Both the position numbers and the translations under genes were made by a program. A model generated the notes under the pieces. It had not been told where the DNA came from. It did no database searches and saw nothing but the letters and a program-made list of their open reading frames with translations. A stretch of DNA of 64,000 nt, from assembly GCA_035938175.1 (NCBI GenBank), contig DASZHD010000029.1:17446-81445 (forward strand), written 5' to 3'. Shown here piece by piece: positions 14,961 through 24,288 of the stretch (positions are counted from its first letter, which is position 1; each line of letters opens with the position of its first letter). This DNA comes from DASRDE01 sp035938175. Its GTDB lineage: Bacteria > Vulcanimicrobiota > Vulcanimicrobiia > Vulcanimicrobiales > Vulcanimicrobiaceae.

Positions 14961-16520
14961 ATGCGAAATGCGGTATTTGCCGCGTTGCCGATCGTATTAC
15001 TTGCCGCGAGTGCGCCGAGCGTACCGCCGAGCGTCGAGCAAACGGTCGCGCAGGTCGTGGCCAAACCGGCATACGCCCACAGCGTTCTCGGAATATACGT
15101 CGCCGATCAATCTACCGGCGACACGCTGATCGATCGCTTCGGCGATAAGATGTACGTAGCCGGCTCCATCATGAAGACGTTTAGCACGGCGTCCGCTCTA
15201 AAAGCATACGGTCCGGCGTACCGTTTCCATACGCCGGTCTATCGCACAGGCGCGATTAGCGGCGGCACCGTTAACGGTAACCTCGTTCTCGTCGCTTCCG
15301 GGGACTTTAGTTTCGGATTGCGCGAGCAGCCGAACGGAACGCTTGCGTTCAACAGCATGCCCGAGATCGATCACAACTACGCCGACACCGGATTTCCGGG
15401 ACCGACGATTTTGCGCGGAAGCGATCCGTTCGCGGCTTTGAACGAGCTGGCGAAGAAGATTCGAAGCGCCGGCGTCCGGCGTGTTCGCGGAAACGTCGTC
15501 ATCGACGACCGGCTGTTCAAGGCCTACGATGGTTGGCCGGACGGCCCGATGTCTTCGATATGGATCAATGAGAATCAAATAGACGTCACCGTGATACCCG
15601 GTGCGCCCGGGCAGCCGGCAAGAATCGATTGGCGCCCGAAAATCGCGACGGTAAGTGTTTCGTCGCAGGTGAAGACGGTTCCAAAAAACGTCGAACCAAA
15701 GCCCCTCGAGCTTATGCAAAAACGCCCCGGCGCTTACGTCATAACGGGCGAAGTGCGCAGCGGCGATGCGTCTTCGTTGCGCAATGTTCCGATACCGGAT
15801 CCGCCGGCGTACGTTCGCATCGCGTTTATCGAAGCACTGCGCCGCGCCGGCGTTACCGTCGATGCGCCCGCAACGGGATCGAACCCCGAAAAACTCTTAC
15901 CGGCGCGACCGTACAGCTCGAGCGCGATGATTGCGGATCACGTTTCACCGCCGCTCTCCCAATTCATCAAAGTAATTCTCAAGGTCAGCTACAATCGCGG
16001 CGCGGATTTAATGGTGTGCTTGGTCGCAGTGAAAAGCGGCAGCCGTGAGTGTCCGGACGGCCTAGTCACCGAATTGAAAACCATCACCGCTCTGGGTGTG
16101 TCGCCGCAGAGCACGCTGCTGTACGACGGCGCAGGTTCGGTCGATTCCGGACGCACCTCGCCGCTCGATCAGGTGACATTTTTGCGAAACCTCATCGGCT
16201 CGCCGTGGGGACGCTACGTGCACGATGGGATGGCCATTCTTGGCGTCGACGGAACGCAGGCAATGAATCAACGAGGCACGGATGCCGCCGGCAAAGTTCG
16301 CGTCAAGGACGGCTCGCGCGTCGTCGGATCGCCGAGCGGTCAGGTCGCAGTGTACGCCAAAACGCAAGTCGGATACATCACCGCGCGAAGCGGCCGCACT
16401 CTCGTCTACGGCGTATTTTTGAACGACGTGCCCGCAACGCCCGACTCGATATTCGAAGCCTTTACTGCGGCCGACCACGACGTAGGAGCGATTGTCGTCG
16501 CGCTGCAGCAAGGGTATTGA
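14961..16520 (+). CDS. D-alanyl-D-alanine carboxypeptidase/endopeptidase, PBP4-type (S13), first copy
   Basis: This 519-residue exported protein has a signal peptide (to about residue 20). The S13 penicillin-binding fold shows SIMK as the catalytic SxxK (GSIMKTFSTASALKAYG), SYN as the SxN motif (KVSYNRGADLM), and at the position of KTG the sequence KTQVGYITA. The glycine of KTG is thus replaced by glutamine. It would trim peptidoglycan stem peptides in the periplasm, though the altered motif may lower or change activity. GAGG precedes ATG 14961. Its stop overlaps the start of a paralogue by one base (TGATG). Confidence 0.9.
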   Translation: MRNAVFAALPIVLLAASAPSVPPSVEQTVAQVVAKPAYAHSVLGIYVADQSTGDTLIDRFGDKMYVAGSIMKTFSTASALKAYGPAYRFHTPVYRTGAISGGTVNGNLVLVASGDFSFGLREQPNGTLAFNSMPEIDHNYADTGFPGPTILRGSDPFAALNELAKKIRSAGVRRVRGNVVIDDRLFKAYDGWPDGPMSSIWINENQIDVTVIPGAPGQPARIDWRPKIATVSVSSQVKTVPKNVEPKPLELMQKRPGAYVITGEVRSGDASSLRNVPIPDPPAYVRIAFIEALRRAGVTVDAPATGSNPEKLLPARPYSSSAMIADHVSPPLSQFIKVILKVSYNRGADLMVCLVAVKSGSRECPDGLVTELKTITALGVSPQSTLLYDGAGSVDSGRTSPLDQVTFLRNLIGSPWGRYVHDGMAILGVDGTQAMNQRGTDAAGKVRVKDGSRVVGSPSGQVAVYAKTQVGYITARSGRTLVYGVFLNDVPATPDSIFEAFTAADHDVGAIVVALQQGY

Positions 16521-18049
16521 TGAAACTGCTTGCGGCATGGGCGCTCGCGGCGCTTGTGCCGGCGTCGTCATTGCCTTCGGGCATCACGGCGGTGATACAC
16601 AAACCGCAATACGCGCACTCCTCCTGGTACCTACTCGTTTCGGATCTGCAAACCAGTAAGCCGATCTACGAACGCAATTCAAACCGCTTGGCCTTCACCG
16701 GGTCGGTGCGCAAACTGTTTTCGGTCGGCCTCGCACTGGACGCTCTGGGTGCCAACCACCGCTTCGTAACGCCGGTATACCGCCGCGGTTCCGATTTGAT
16801 TTTGGTCGCGTCCGGCGATTTGACTCTTGGCGGGCGCCGAACGCCGAACGGAAGCATTGCGGTTACCGACTTCGATCACAACGACGCAAACAATTTAGGC
16901 ACGGCGATTTTGACGCCGCAGGATCCGCTGACCGGCCTAAATCAGCTTGCCGTGCAAGTGCGCGAGGCCGGCATACGCCGCGTAACCGGCGACGTGATCG
17001 TGGACGACCGCTTGTTTCAACCATATCGAGTTCCAAACGGAAATCTGCTGGTAACGCCGGTTATAGTAAACGAAAATCTGATCGACGTTTGGGTGACTCC
17101 CGGCTCACCGGGCCGTCCCGCACATGTGGATTGGCGTCCCAAAACACCGGCGTTTACAGTACGGGCGTCGGTGAGAACCGTGCCCGCAGGCCAAGCTGCG
17201 CAAATCCAGCTGTCTAACGACGGTGACGTAACGTGCATTGGATCCGCAAGTTGTGCCGGAACGATTAGCGGAACGATTCCGATCGGCTATAAAGCGCCGC
17301 TTTCGGCAAGCGCGACGCTCGTGCGAACGTTCCGCATTGAAGATCCGGCATCGTTTGCGCGTATCGCGTTTATCGCCGCGTTGAAGCGCGTGGGCGTGGC
17401 GGTTTCCGCTAAGCCCGTTGCGAGGAATGCGTCCGGCAATCTGCCCGCTCCCAACTCGTACGTCCCGCGTGCGCGCGTGGCGAGCTACGTCTCGCCTCCG
17501 TACGCCGATTATGCCAAACTGATTTTGAAGATCAGCTTGAATCTCGGTGCAAACCTCAGCCTCTCACTTTTTGGTCTGACGCACGGCGAGCGTACGATAA
17601 CGGGCTCGCTCGCCGCCGAAAAAACGGTACTTGTAAGGACCATGGGCATAGCACCCGGCGACGTCGATTTTCCCACCAACGGCAGCGGTAGCCCGGACAG
17701 CCGCGCAGCCGCTCGCGCCACGGTACAGATGTTGCTGAAGATGAGCCGCGGCTCCAATGCCGCGGCGTATCGATCTGCCCTGCCGATCCTCGGCGTCGAT
17801 GGGTCCTTATCGCAAACAGGGCGCGCGCTTCCGTCCCGGGGTCACGTCTATGCAAAAACCGGAACAACCCTCGAAAACGGCAACTTGAAAGCCCAGGTAC
17901 TCGCCGGCTATATCGACGCGAAAAGCGGCCGGCGTCTGGCGTTTGCGCTGTATGTAAACGATGCCGGCGCGATGCGGAGCATCGAAGACGTCACCAACGT
18001 CTTCGATGACGAAGCGCAGATCGTCAATGCGGTGTACGAATCGAACTGA
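16520..18049 (+). CDS. D-alanyl-D-alanine carboxypeptidase/endopeptidase, PBP4-type (S13), second copy
   Basis: The 509-residue paralogue of the preceding gene has an N-terminal signal peptide (MKLLAAWALAALVPASSLP). All three active-site motifs are canonical: SVRK (GSVRKLFSVGLALDALG), SLN (KISLNLGANLSL) and KTG (VYAKTGTTLENG). The insert domain between the first two motifs includes VIVDDRLFQPY and VIVNENLIDVWVTPGSPGRPAHVDWRP, shared with the first copy. Translation is coupled to that gene. It likely cleaves D-Ala-D-Ala or cross-links in the periplasm. Confidence 0.93.
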   Translation: MKLLAAWALAALVPASSLPSGITAVIHKPQYAHSSWYLLVSDLQTSKPIYERNSNRLAFTGSVRKLFSVGLALDALGANHRFVTPVYRRGSDLILVASGDLTLGGRRTPNGSIAVTDFDHNDANNLGTAILTPQDPLTGLNQLAVQVREAGIRRVTGDVIVDDRLFQPYRVPNGNLLVTPVIVNENLIDVWVTPGSPGRPAHVDWRPKTPAFTVRASVRTVPAGQAAQIQLSNDGDVTCIGSASCAGTISGTIPIGYKAPLSASATLVRTFRIEDPASFARIAFIAALKRVGVAVSAKPVARNASGNLPAPNSYVPRARVASYVSPPYADYAKLILKISLNLGANLSLSLFGLTHGERTITGSLAAEKTVLVRTMGIAPGDVDFPTNGSGSPDSRAAARATVQMLLKMSRGSNAAAYRSALPILGVDGSLSQTGRALPSRGHVYAKTGTTLENGNLKAQVLAGYIDAKSGRRLAFALYVNDAGAMRSIEDVTNVFDDEAQIVNAVYESN

Positions 18050-18103
18050 CGCCGCGACGCCTCGCGGCAGGGAGGCGCAATCGGGCTGGATAATAGCCCA
18101 ATT

Positions 18104-18574
18104 GTGCTACAGCGGTATGCGATTGCTATCGGACTTTGCGCGGGCCTCGCCGCTTGCGCCGGTACGGCAGCGACGGCGCCGGCGTCATGCGGCTTCCCTC
18201 CGCCGGTTCCCATACCGGAACTTTGGCTTTCATATCCTGAGCCCGGTGCCACCAACGTCCCGTTGAATGTCGGCGAGGTTATTTTCGTCGGCATCCCGAG
18301 CGGATTCTTCGGACCCGATACGGTCGCGATAACGTCCTCGGGCGGCACGAGTATCCCCGTCGGGGCATTCACGGCGCCGCCTTCGCCGCTCCCATCACCC
18401 TACGCAATCCCAACCGGTTTCAGCGGTAATATTCCGTTTTCAGCGGTTCCCGTGCCGACACTCTCTCCCAGTACGACGTATAACGTCAGTTTTTCGTACA
18501 TCGATTGGGCCGAAAATCCGCCGTCGTGTCGCACGCACGTCACGCAGCAACTGGGCGCATTCACAACTCTATAA
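18104..18574 (+). CDS. Short lipoprotein with Ig-like domain
   Basis: The 156-residue protein has a lipoprotein signal (GLCAGLAACAG). The mature part contains YPEPGATNVPLNVGEVIFVGIPSG, typical of bacterial Ig-like (Big_5-type) domains, and ends with TYNVSFSYIDWAENPPSC. It is probably anchored in the outer or inner membrane. It follows the PBP4 pair by 54 bp and may be co-transcribed. Function is unknown. Confidence 0.7.
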   Translation: MLQRYAIAIGLCAGLAACAGTAATAPASCGFPPPVPIPELWLSYPEPGATNVPLNVGEVIFVGIPSGFFGPDTVAITSSGGTSIPVGAFTAPPSPLPSPYAIPTGFSGNIPFSAVPVPTLSPSTTYNVSFSYIDWAENPPSCRTHVTQQLGAFTTL

Positions 18575-18576
18575 TG

Positions 18577-18738
18577 GTCATGGTGAAAAGTTGTCATGGT
18601 GAGGTATCGAACCACCCTGAGGAATCGAAGGGCGTGTTTACATCGTCATGGTGAGGTATCGAACCACCCTGAGGAATCGAAGGGCGTGTTTACATCGTCA
18701 TGGTGAGGTATCGAACCACCCTGAGGAATCGAAGGGCA
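18577..18738. repeat. Dispersed repeat cluster, GG/CC variant, 52-bp tandem
   Basis: Three copies starting at 18593, 18645 and 18697, each GTCATGGTGAGGTATCGAA followed by CCACCCTGAGGAATCGAAGGG and an 11-bp spacer, make an exact 52-bp tandem. A truncated copy precedes them at 18578. The copy at 18645 gives the stop codon of the minus-strand decarboxylase. Confidence 0.92.
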
Positions 18739-20163
18739 CGTTTGCGATCGTCGATTTCTCAGGTGCGCACACTGCAACGCCCTCTCGACCGCACCAACCG
18801 CGCGGTCAACCGCGTTCGTACCGGTACGCCAATTGCATACGCTAATGCGCATCGCACGTGCTCCGCAGAACGTCGTTGCGCCGAAATACGCATCACCGCT
18901 CTCAACGACGGCGGCGATAACGCGATCGGTGTAGCGATCGTGCTCGCCGGCGGTCGCCCCGGGACGCGGAGCCAAAAAGCGCACCAGAGCTTGGTTGAGC
19001 ACCGGCGAACTAGTGCCTTCGACACCCTCAAGACGTGTCAACCGCTCGTAGAGATTGCGCGTGGAATCGCAATTGCGCTCGACGAGCTCGGCGATTCCGC
19101 GCGTTCCCAATTCACGGATCGCCGCATATGTTGCAAATCCGCGCGCGCGGCGCGACCAGTCGGGATTCCAGTCGAGCGGATCCCGTGCGTCGTCCGACGG
19201 CACGATGTACGGCGCGCGAATGCTCATCGCAGAACGATGCGCGCGGGCATCCGCAACGAACGCATAACCGCAGTCGAACGGTACGTTGAGCCACTTATGG
19301 CCGTCCGCCGTCCAGGAATCGGCTTGCTCGATGCCGGCAGTTAGATGTGCGAAGCGCGGCGATGCCGCGGCCCAAAGACCGAATGCTCCGTCCACGTGCA
19401 CCCACGCGCGGTATTGATGCGCGAGCGCCGTCAGCGTGCGAAAATCGTCAAAGGCTCCCGTGTTGATTTCGCCGGCTTGGAGCAGCACGATGGCGCCCGC
19501 ATCCAGGCTCTTCAGCGTCGATGCCACGTCACGTGCGTCCAGCGTGCCGTTTTCTCCCGGTTCCAGCAGCACCAGTGCATCGGTTCCGAGCCCTAAGAAC
19601 CGTAATGCGCGATCGATTGACGGATGCCGTCGCGTGCTCGAGATGACGCGAATGGCGGGAGCGCCGTTCAATCCCTTGGATTCAACATTCCAACCGGATC
19701 TTTCGAGCAGCGCGTTCCGGGCCGACGCCAGGCACGTGACGTGCGCCATTTGCGTGCCGGTGACAAAAGCAAAAGCGGCGTGCGCGGGCAGCCGAAAGAT
19801 CTGTTTGAGCCATTCGCCGGCAATTTCTTCGACGATGGCGGCGCCGGGCGAAGTATTGTAGACGGCAGCATTTTGATCCCAGGCCGCCGCCAGCCAATCC
19901 GCCGCAACCGCGGACGGAATGGCGCCGCCGATCACCCACGCGAAAAAGCGATCGCTCTGCGATCGCAGTAAGCCGCCGCGCACGTTCGCAATAAGGTCGC
20001 GCACGACGTCCTCCGCGGGAGACCCTTCGATCGCGAGGCCGCAATCGAGGCGTTCTCGCAGCGATGCGGCGCTCTCGATTGCCCGGACCGGACACGACTC
20101 GATCCCGTGCAAGAACTCGAGCGCGCCTTCGAACGCTGCCTTTAAAGCACCGGTGTATTCCAT
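18646..20163 (-). CDS. PLP-dependent decarboxylase/aminotransferase-fold enzyme (aromatic amino acid decarboxylase type)
   Basis: The 505-residue protein resembles group II PLP decarboxylases. It shows DRFFAWVIGGAIPSAVAADWLAAAWDQN, AFAFVTGTQMAHVTCLASAR (phosphate loop), VHVDGAFGLWAAASP (Asp binding the pyridine nitrogen) and the PLP-lysine motif TADGHKWLNVPFDCGY. The reaction is probably decarboxylation of an aromatic or other amino acid; the substrate is unknown. ATG 20163 is preferred over GTG 20181. The last 35 or so residues (after HLRNRRSQ) are translated from the dispersed repeat cluster, so the ancestral C-terminus probably ended near 18750. Confidence 0.9.
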   Translation of the reverse strand: MEYTGALKAAFEGALEFLHGIESCPVRAIESAASLRERLDCGLAIEGSPAEDVVRDLIANVRGGLLRSQSDRFFAWVIGGAIPSAVAADWLAAAWDQNAAVYNTSPGAAIVEEIAGEWLKQIFRLPAHAAFAFVTGTQMAHVTCLASARNALLERSGWNVESKGLNGAPAIRVISSTRRHPSIDRALRFLGLGTDALVLLEPGENGTLDARDVASTLKSLDAGAIVLLQAGEINTGAFDDFRTLTALAHQYRAWVHVDGAFGLWAAASPRFAHLTAGIEQADSWTADGHKWLNVPFDCGYAFVADARAHRSAMSIRAPYIVPSDDARDPLDWNPDWSRRARGFATYAAIRELGTRGIAELVERNCDSTRNLYERLTRLEGVEGTSSPVLNQALVRFLAPRPGATAGEHDRYTDRVIAAVVESGDAYFGATTFCGARAMRISVCNWRTGTNAVDRAVGAVERALQCAHLRNRRSQTCPSIPQGGSIPHHDDVNTPFDSSGWFDTSP

Positions 20164-20229
20164 CGTGAGGCAGTCTCGCACGTCATTGCCGAGACGGCAA
20201 CACGAATCTTGCGCCGCAATTCTCGAAGA

Positions 20230-21027
20230 TCAGCGCACGGCAACCGCTTTAAAAAAGGTGTAGCAAAAGACGCCGTCCGGTTCCGCGGCGCGATTGAGCG
20301 CGACGATACCCCGATCGAAGTCCTGCGCTTCAATCATCCCGGCGTCAATTGCCGGCGCGCGCACTCCTTCGATCATCGCAGTGAACGTTCGTTTCGTGAA
20401 AATCTCAGCCAGCGGCGGCGTGTTGCCGTCCACATACACCATGCGCGGCGATACGCACACGTCCCGAAAACCGGCATCGGTCAGCATCGGAAAGAGCGCG
20501 CGGCCGATTTCGGCGTTTCCGCCGGCGTAACGCTGCAACTCGATGAGGCACCGAATTGCGCGGCGTGCCGCGTCACTATCGGGATGAAAGTACGCGGATC
20601 CGTGATCGCCCTCGATCGCCGTGATCGTACCGCCGGGTTTCAGTACGCGCCCGAGCGCCGCCAATGCTCGGTCCGGGTCGCGCAGATGTTCCAAGACGAA
20701 GCATGCAAAAACGTGATCGAACGACTCCGCCGCGAACGGCAGATGGTAAATGTCCGCCGCCGCAAACGTCACATTCTGAACGCCTGCTTCCGCGGCAAAA
20801 CGGCGTGCTTGAGCCAGCGACGCAGGCGATATATCGATCGACGTTATCGCCGCGTCAGGGCTGTTGCGAGCCAGCGTCACTGTCTGCGCTCCGACGCCGC
20901 ACCCGGCTTCAAGCACGGTAGCGCCCGCCGGATACGCCGTATCGTGATGCAGCAAGTCCGTTAACGCATCGGCCTGATCGCGCAGGCGCGCCGCTTCCTC
21001 GTCACCGTATCCGTGAACGTAGAGCAT
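20230..21027 (-). CDS. Class I SAM-dependent methyltransferase
   Basis: This 265-residue cytosolic enzyme has motif I VLEAGCGVGAQT (residues about 38-50), the acidic loop SIDISPASL, motif II AAADIYHLPFAAESFDHVFACFVLEHL and motif III LKPGGTITAIEGDHGS. The architecture is that of UbiE/small-molecule methyltransferases. It lies upstream of the PLP decarboxylase on the same strand (66-bp gap), so it might act in the same pathway, for example on an amine product. The acceptor is not identifiable. Confidence 0.9.
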   Translation of the reverse strand: MLYVHGYGDEEAARLRDQADALTDLLHHDTAYPAGATVLEAGCGVGAQTVTLARNSPDAAITSIDISPASLAQARRFAAEAGVQNVTFAAADIYHLPFAAESFDHVFACFVLEHLRDPDRALAALGRVLKPGGTITAIEGDHGSAYFHPDSDAARRAIRCLIELQRYAGGNAEIGRALFPMLTDAGFRDVCVSPRMVYVDGNTPPLAEIFTKRTFTAMIEGVRAPAIDAGMIEAQDFDRGIVALNRAAEPDGVFCYTFFKAVAVR

Positions 21028-21222
21028 CTATTGCGCGTCCAACGCAGTTCCGGTACCCATGTTTGGTGATACGACCGGGAATGCCGGAAAGGTTTTTGTT
21101 AGTGACCCTTGGCGCTTACCGGTTCATCCACGGACGCGGACGCTCGAGCGGTTAGCCTACACGCTTCGCGTTGCCGTTGATCCTGTCCAAGTCCGCAATT
21201 AACAACAATAGAATCCGGCCTA

Positions 21223-21432
21223 CTATCTCGCATAAAACATCAAGACAACCAAGACGATTAAACACAGAACCAGCCCGGTCATCCCCAGCGTTTGGATACC
21301 GAAGCGTACTACCGGTTCCCGAGTTATTGCTAGTCGTTCGGCGTTCGCAAAGTACCAATAATTAACATACCCGACGGCTGCGACCAGCGCAACGCCGAAT
21401 ATTTCCACGGCAATTCTTAAACCAACCGTCAT
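21223..21432 (-). CDS. Small two-helix membrane protein
   Basis: The 69-residue protein is predicted to have two transmembrane helices (residues about 5-28 and 48-68) linked by YFANAERLAITREPVVRFG. No family is recognised. The 195 bp between it and the methyltransferase hold no evident gene. Confidence 0.55.
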   Translation of the reverse strand: MTVGLRIAVEIFGVALVAAVGYVNYWYFANAERLAITREPVVRFGIQTLGMTGLVLCLIVLVVLMFYAR

Positions 21433-21501
21433 ACGCTCTCTTCACACCCAACGGAAATTCGCGTTCTAAGCCCCGTTTCCAGGCGTCCAACCACACCTCA
21501 C

Positions 21502-21729
21502 CTACCGAACCTGCCCCCGCATCTCCCCCCGCAGCAAAGCCGTTTCGTGCGCCAGGCTCGTGAGCGATTCGACATGACGGCGAGTGCATGTTCCAATGCG
21601 CCGTCTACCGGCTGCCGTTTGCGGAAAGTACGTCCAACGCAGTTCCGACGCCATGCGCAAACTGCGAATCGCCTCGACCTCGTCGGGCGCATATGCTTCA
21701 CCGCCGGCGCGCTCGCCTAGAGGCACCAC
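21502..21729 (-). CDS. Doubtful 75-residue frame
   Basis: This is the only candidate in the 21433-21807 interval. It begins at a GTG, encodes a charged helical sequence (EAYAPDEVEAIRSLRMASEL) and has no recognised domain. An overlapping alternative frame exists (21498-21701). It may be a small real gene or a decayed remnant. Confidence 0.3.
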   Translation of the reverse strand: MVPLGERAGGEAYAPDEVEAIRSLRMASELRWTYFPQTAAGRRRIGTCTRRHVESLTSLAHETALLRGEMRGQVR

Positions 21730-21807
21730 GCCGATCGCTATCGCGGACTTCGGCCGGTACTGGAATGCATCGGAGATGGCCCGCGCAGACGCCCCGCCTC
21801 GCCCCCT

Positions 21808-23325
21808 CTACCGCCCCAAGCCCGCGTTATTGGCGAGACTAAACGTAACGAACGCCGTGGCCTTGGACGTTAACTCCAAAATGAACGGATCGTTGTTGGA
21901 CAAGTTATCGCACCAGCGATCCGGCGTGTCGACGCAGCCGCCGTTGAAGCTCGGAATCTTGCCCTCGTAGTTGCCGAGAAATCCGCCCCAAAGCTTCGTC
22001 TCCCAAGCGTGCTTGCAGCACTCTTGTTGCGTCAAGATGCCGGTGTTCGGTACTCCCACCAAGCTGAACGAGTTCGAGTCAGTGCCGTCGTTGCCGAACC
22101 ACGCGTTACGCGACACCACGCCGCTCGTCGCAAAAAAATCTGCGAACAGGTCGTTTCCCAATCGCGACTGTGGTACGACGTTCTGCGGAAACCGTTGTAC
22201 GTTCCAAGCAAACTCCGGGTCTGCGACCATGATGTCGAAGTTTGGAGTGGCCGTCACGTCGGCGTCCACGTCGAAAACGAGCTGTTTTAGCTGCGCTTGC
22301 GCCAAATGCTTCGTGTAGTAGTGCGACCCCAGCAATCCGAGCTCTTCACCGCCGAACCAAATATAGCGTAAGCGATTCACCGTCGGTGTCTTTGCCAAAT
22401 TCAGGGCGATTTCCAGAATCGTAGTCGAACCCGAGGCGTTGTCCAGCATGCCCGCTCCGTAAATGGAGTCGAGGTGCCCTTCCACGACGACCGTGTGGTT
22501 CGCATCGCCGTACGGTGAATCGGCAATCAGATTATAATCCGTACCACTTACGCTTTGCGTGCGGACCGCAACGTGCACGCGCCGGATAGCGCTCGATCGG
22601 CTATCCGCAATCAGTTCCCGCGCAGAAGTTGCGGACAGCGCTCCGATAACCGGAATCGTTGCAGGTTCGACCAGCCGCGCTTGAAATGCCGGACCGTCCG
22701 GCGTGTACAAAACGGCTGCTGCTGCGTCCGCCGCCTGTGCATTTTCCACTTGCAGTTGAAACGAGCAATTGCCGCGGCCGATCAGCGCGACGTTCCCGCG
22801 ATGAAATCCGCTGAAATCACCGGCAGCACAGCCGTCGCCGCGCGCAGGTTGTTCGATCGGGGCGGTTACGTCGCCGGAACCGGATCCGCGAGCGGCATAC
22901 CAATCGCGCTCAAAGGTAAACGCGTGTGACGGCGTTTCGAACACCGGCACGCCGGCGACTTGCGATGCCGTGTACGTGTACTGCTGCACCGTAACGGTGT
23001 AGCCGGCTTGCCGCATCAGTCCCGCGACGTAGTCGACGGACGCCTTATATCCGGCCGTTCCCGTATCGCGATTACCATGACCCGCTGAGTTTGGATGTTG
23101 GTTTGCGATACGTTGAAACTGCGATAAGTGATTCCACAGCGATGTTTCTTGGATGCAGGCATCCAGTTTCTGCCACGTATCGTTGTCGCGCTGCCCACAG
23201 GGTATTGCCGCCTGCAGGCGCGTTGTTTGCAAGCGATCTTGCGCGTTCGGCAGAGCAGGGTGAAAACTCGAACAACCCGATAAAAGGAGCGCTGCGGCGC
23301 AAAAACCCGCGGTGGTGCGTTTCAT
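21808..23325 (-). CDS. Secreted M28-family aminopeptidase with PA domain, lipoprotein
   Basis: This 505-residue protein has a lipoprotein signal (ALLLSGCSS). A protease-associated domain is visible at about residues 150-250 (GFHRGNVALIGRGNCSFQLQVENAQAADAAAAV). The M28 catalytic core has zinc ligands and catalytic residues in VEGHLDSIYGAGMLDNASGS, FGGEELGLLGS and FDVDADVT. It would remove N-terminal residues from peptides outside the cytoplasm with two zinc ions. It is followed on the same strand only by the small membrane genes. Confidence 0.93.
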   Translation of the reverse strand: MKRTTAGFCAAALLLSGCSSFHPALPNAQDRLQTTRLQAAIPCGQRDNDTWQKLDACIQETSLWNHLSQFQRIANQHPNSAGHGNRDTGTAGYKASVDYVAGLMRQAGYTVTVQQYTYTASQVAGVPVFETPSHAFTFERDWYAARGSGSGDVTAPIEQPARGDGCAAGDFSGFHRGNVALIGRGNCSFQLQVENAQAADAAAAVLYTPDGPAFQARLVEPATIPVIGALSATSARELIADSRSSAIRRVHVAVRTQSVSGTDYNLIADSPYGDANHTVVVEGHLDSIYGAGMLDNASGSTTILEIALNLAKTPTVNRLRYIWFGGEELGLLGSHYYTKHLAQAQLKQLVFDVDADVTATPNFDIMVADPEFAWNVQRFPQNVVPQSRLGNDLFADFFATSGVVSRNAWFGNDGTDSNSFSLVGVPNTGILTQQECCKHAWETKLWGGFLGNYEGKIPSFNGGCVDTPDRWCDNLSNNDPFILELTSKATAFVTFSLANNAGLGR

Positions 23326-23574
23326 GCAGAATCCCCTGAAGCGCGGCGGTATAAGCGCAGTACTACCCCGTGCATGATCCGTTGACCCCCGTACCGTTCT
23401 AGGAAATCCTGCCTACCGCGCTACGTGAAAGCAGTTCACCGGCGTCGAAGAACCCGCCGTTATGAGACGCTACGCGACGCTGTTCGCACCGCCGCTCGCC
23501 GCCGCACTGCCCGCATGGCCGGCGCAGCCCGCCCCGCCGTTTCCGAAGCCGCCCGTCCCGAGCGCTCCGAAGGT

Positions 23575-24249
23575 ATGAAACGCGCCTGGATTATTTTCGA
23601 TCTCGACGGAACGCTTATCGAGAGCGAACAAATTTGGCGCGACGTGCGTCAAGAGTTCGTCATCCGGCACGCAGGCCGGTGGCACGATGGAGCGCAAGCC
23701 GCCATGATCGGCATGCGTACCGGCGAATGGGCGCGCTATATCCGCAACGATCTCGCGGTCGATTTACCGGAAGACGAGATCGTGCGCCAAGTGCTGGACG
23801 GCGTGGTGCAGCATCTTTCCCGGCACATTCCGGTGCTTCCCGGCGCGGAGCACGCGTTGCGGACGTTATCGCAAAGCTGTACGCTCGGGCTTGCCACTTC
23901 CGCGAGTGTTCCGGTTGCGCAAACCGTTCTGCGCAAGACCGGATGGGATGCATTCTTTACCGCCACCGTGTCCGCAGACGAGGTCGAGCGCGGAAAGCCG
24001 GCACCGGACGTGTACGTGCGCGCGCTCGAGCTGCTGCACGCCGATGCCTCCTGCAGCGCCGGAATCGAAGACTCCGCGAACGGCATCCGTTCGGCGCACG
24101 CGGCCGGACTCGCGGTTGTCGCGGTGCCGAACCGCGAGTTTCCGCCCGACGCACAGTCGCTCTCGCTCGCAACGCGTGTATTACCGGATTTGGAAGAGCT
24201 CGACGACGCGTTGATACGCGAGATCCTGGCAAAGAAGAAGGGAACGTGA
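23575..24249 (+). CDS. HAD-superfamily phosphatase, subfamily IA
   Basis: The 224-residue protein has motif I IIFDLDGTLIESE (nucleophile Asp), motif II LGLATSAS, the Lys in SADEVERGKPAPDVYVRALELL (motif III) and motif IV GIEDSANGIRSAHAAGLAVVAVPN. A cap domain lies between motifs I and II. This matches beta-phosphoglucomutase/phosphoglycolate phosphatase-like enzymes acting on small phosphoesters. ATG 23575 is preceded by GAAGG. Upstream frame extension encodes a PERSEG-type repeat remnant and is not part of the protein. Confidence 0.92.
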   Translation: MKRAWIIFDLDGTLIESEQIWRDVRQEFVIRHAGRWHDGAQAAMIGMRTGEWARYIRNDLAVDLPEDEIVRQVLDGVVQHLSRHIPVLPGAEHALRTLSQSCTLGLATSASVPVAQTVLRKTGWDAFFTATVSADEVERGKPAPDVYVRALELLHADASCSAGIEDSANGIRSAHAAGLAVVAVPNREFPPDAQSLSLATRVLPDLEELDDALIREILAKKKGT

Positions 24250-24262
24250 ATTTCACGTTCCC
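24240..24262. terminator. Bidirectional terminator overlapping the HAD stop codon
   Basis: GGGAACGTGAA and TTCACGTTCCC form a perfect 11-bp stem around a single T at 24251. The stop codon of the phosphatase (24247-24249) lies in the left arm. The facing gene is the PNGase A-like gene. Confidence 0.65.
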
Positions 24263-24288
24263 TTCCCGTATCGCGCGTTCTTGCGGCG

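Noticed and set aside
18593..18738. 52-bp tandem repeat as a protein-coding or satellite sequence
   Set aside because: It consists of the dispersed GTCATGGTGAGG element with a fixed spacer. Frames through it have no protein-like composition.
23425..23574. N-terminal extension of the HAD phosphatase to 23425
   Set aside because: The extension is arginine/alanine-rich and ends in a PERSEG-type repeat translation. The family begins at ATG 23575, which has a ribosome-binding site.
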